From: Geofilum rhodophaeum
GTDB taxonomy: Bacteria; Bacteroidota; Bacteroidia; Bacteroidales; Marinilabiliaceae
DNA: 33,126 bases
Reading direction: 5' to 3'
Assembly (NCBI RefSeq): GCF_002210225.1
Contig: NZ_MWUJ01000026.1
Span: 1-33,126, forward strand
Made by a program: the position numbers and the translations under genes
Shown: piece after piece, positions 31,587 to 33,126 of the stretch
How positions within the stretch are numbered: the stretch's first letter is position 1
How the letters are laid out: each line of letters begins with the position of its first letter
The notes under the pieces: generated by a model
What the model was told of the DNA's origin: nothing
The model's input: only the letters and a program-made list of their open reading frames with translations
Databases searched by the model: none

Positions 31587-33126
31587 ATGAGAGGGAAGAG
31601 TTTTACATGGACAGCGATAGCTCTGCTGTTGCTTTTTTTAATGACAGGCGCAGAACTTCGCGCCCAGTCTTACACCAATGTTAATTTTACGACCATAGGT
31701 GGAACGACCAATGGTTACGGACGGTCGGGACAGCATGGAAGTTCATCTGTTCCGGGGATTACACTTTATTTTATTGGAATTACCCCGACAGGAACCGGTA
31801 ATTTTGAAGTTTTTGATGTGTCGGGGATGAATGAACCAGGCGTCTCGAATTCCGATCCGTTTAACCAGGCGTATTTTAAAATTTCCACTTTGTCCACACC
31901 ACGTTTTAATATGAACCAATTTGATGTTTATAATACGGAACCAGTGGTGGTTACTATTACCGTGAGAGGATGGAGTGATGATCACTCTTTGCCTCCGGGA
32001 TCTGGAGTTCCGAATGTTGAGCAGATCATTGATGTGCCTCCGCACGGATGGTCGACTTTCAGTTTGACTGGATTTGAGGGACTTAAGAATGTGACCATCG
32101 ATTTTCCAGATGGGGCGGGTTTATTGTTTAATCAGTTCCATGTTCAAAAGGTGAAAGAGAATCAGGTCTTAGTTTCCGGGACCTTGTTGGAGGAAACCAT
32201 TACCCTTGAGCAAAGCACCACTTTGACAGCTTATGGTGGTTCCGGTACTGGTGCTTATGAATTTCGTCAAAACGGTGGCACCGGGTCGGTCAGCTTTAGT
32301 GGGAGTGGTAATTCCCGAACCATTTATCCGCTTACTGCAGGTTCCGTAGAGTTAGAAGTGCGTCGTTTGGGGGACAGTAATTATAAGGATTCTGAATGGA
32401 GTTCTGCCGGGACTTTGACCATCCAAAAAGTATTTGGTGTCGAGAGCCTTTCTGATCCCCTGACTTATAATGGGAATGCGCTGGAGCCGCATCCCGTTGT
32501 AAAGGATGGTGGAATAGTGCTGACTGAGGGTGTTGATTATGCTTTGCAATATTCAAATAATACCCAGGCTGGAACCGCTTCTGTTTCTGTATATGGAATT
32601 AACAATTACGGCGGAGTTAGGGAGGTCGATTTTCCCATACTTCCCAAAGCCTTGACTGTTGGTGGACTGGCCATCGACAATAAGGTGTATGATGGTACGG
32701 TGGCTGCTGTTATTGGTGGCGCTGCTACTCTGGAAGGTGCGGTTCTTGGTGACGATGTGGCTCTGGATGCTTCTTCAGCCAGTGCTGCTTTTGCCGCAGC
32801 TGATGTTGCGGAAGGTATTGCTGTAGCTGTCTCCGGCTATGCCCTGAGCGGCAGTGCCGCAGCTAATTACAGTCTGACCCAGCCCGCCGGCTTTACGGCC
32901 GACATCACACCCAAGGCGTTGACTGTTGGCGGACTGGCCATAGACAATAAGGTGTATGATGGAACTACGTCGGCAATTATCGTTGGCGCTGCCTCTCTGG
33001 AAGGTGCGGTCGTTGGTGACGATGTGGCTCTGGATGCTTCTTCAGCCAGTGCTGCTTTTGCCGCAGCTGATGTTGCGGAAGGTATTGCTGTAGCTGTCTC
33101 CGGCTATGCCCTGAGCGGCAGTGCCG
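31587..33126 (+). CDS. Secreted YDG-repeat surface protein, 5' part (cut by window end)
   Basis: The frame from ATG 31587 stays open for 513 codons to the window edge; no stop is present. Residues 1-27 are a signal peptide (ending AELRAQ). Residues 28-195 form a beta-rich N-terminal domain I do not recognise (VNFTTIGGTTNGYG, FDVSGMNEPG). A bacterial Ig-like segment follows at about 195-285, then an MBG-like segment (LTYNGNALEPHPVV, YGINNYGG). From residue 353 come YDG-type repeats of 89 residues (LTVGGLAIDNKVYDGT to ADITPKA), with the second copy cut. Such repeats build long adhesin-like stalks in Bacteroidota; a type IX secretion tail may lie beyond the window. Start preceded by agggagag. 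Confidence 0.88.
   Translation, partial: MRGKSFTWTAIALLLLFLMTGAELRAQSYTNVNFTTIGGTTNGYGRSGQHGSSSVPGITLYFIGITPTGTGNFEVFDVSGMNEPGVSNSDPFNQAYFKISTLSTPRFNMNQFDVYNTEPVVVTITVRGWSDDHSLPPGSGVPNVEQIIDVPPHGWSTFSLTGFEGLKNVTIDFPDGAGLLFNQFHVQKVKENQVLVSGTLLEETITLEQSTTLTAYGGSGTGAYEFRQNGGTGSVSFSGSGNSRTIYPLTAGSVELEVRRLGDSNYKDSEWSSAGTLTIQKVFGVESLSDPLTYNGNALEPHPVVKDGGIVLTEGVDYALQYSNNTQAGTASVSVYGINNYGGVREVDFPILPKALTVGGLAIDNKVYDGTVAAVIGGAATLEGAVLGDDVALDASSASAAFAAADVAEGIAVAVSGYALSGSAAANYSLTQPAGFTADITPKALTVGGLAIDNKVYDGTTSAIIVGAASLEGAVVGDDVALDASSASAAFAAADVAEGIAVAVSGYALSGSA
32652..33126 (+). repeat. Near-identical 267-bp tandem repeats in the YDG protein gene
   Basis: The first unit runs 32652-32918 and the second starts at 32919. 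The stretch from gaaggtgcgg to the window end differs between copies by only two adjacent bases over about 125 bases, while the middle of the unit (after YDG) differs more. This indicates recent duplication or gene conversion. Confidence 0.9.

Overview
The window looks like a chromosomal segment from a member of the Bacteroidota, probably an anaerobic or facultatively anaerobic Bacteroidales/Marinilabiliales-type organism. The support is: repeated TAnnTTTG -7 boxes (best at 31207-31237, TTG-N20-TATCTTTG); an ECF sigma / FecR / STN-domain TonB receptor operon; a TssD(Hcp)-like protein of the Bacteroidota type VI kind; a ferredoxin-linked 2-oxoacid oxidoreductase operon; a fused ADP-forming acyl-CoA synthetase; and mostly absent Shine-Dalgarno sequences. 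Species cannot be named from the sequence.

Layout. 1-2640: AT-rich accessory module with a large TssD-like/DUF3289 protein (candidate type VI effector) and an adjoining lipoprotein (candidate immunity protein), bracketed by short inverted repeats and followed by a 22-bp-arm inverted repeat. 2762-3256: YfcE-type phosphodiesterase. 3389-4429: AT-rich HTH-Fic protein with Gln in place of the catalytic His. 4519-7106: polyphosphate kinase overlapping a SixA-type phosphatase. 7126-9369 (-): orphan membrane histidine kinase with a periplasmic ABC-substrate-binding-like sensor. 9440-10231: predicted outer-membrane protein. 10234-12476 (-): zwf-pgl, the oxidative pentose phosphate pathway entry. 12664-15465: ADP-forming acyl-CoA synthetase and a predicted outer-membrane protein. 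15471-16103: gene-free cluster of direct and palindromic repeats. 16163-16863: HepT/MntA-like toxin-antitoxin pair. 17031-18197: PerR-like repressor with a long palindromic operator at its start codon, then AhpC. 18430-24444: ACT-domain protein, phenylacetate-CoA ligase family enzyme, aminotransferase, and the korDABC-type oxidoreductase. 24512-26222 (-): metallo-beta-lactamase-fold protein and a 1-Cys-type peroxiredoxin. 26389-30919 (-): ECF sigma factor, unusual 60-residue protein, FecR, TonB-dependent receptor. 31268-31342: tRNA-Pro(GGG). 31587-end: start of a long secreted repeat protein with near-identical 267-bp YDG-type repeats, cut by the window end.

How the genes work together. The aminotransferase, 2-oxoacid:ferredoxin oxidoreductase, acyl-CoA ligase (PaaK type), ACT-domain sensor and, at a distance, ADP-forming acyl-CoA synthetase form a plausible amino-acid/2-oxoacid fermentation route: transamination, ferredoxin-reducing oxidative decarboxylation to acyl-CoA, then acyl-CoA/acid interconversion with ATP gain. 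Two peroxiredoxins and PerR would protect oxygen-sensitive iron-sulfur enzymes. The sigma/anti-sigma/receptor trio is a surface-signalling nutrient uptake unit. The accessory parts (effector/immunity, Fic, HepT/MntA, repeat cluster) sit between housekeeping genes and look individually acquired. The most noteworthy candidate is the effector-immunity cassette with its flanking inverted repeats.
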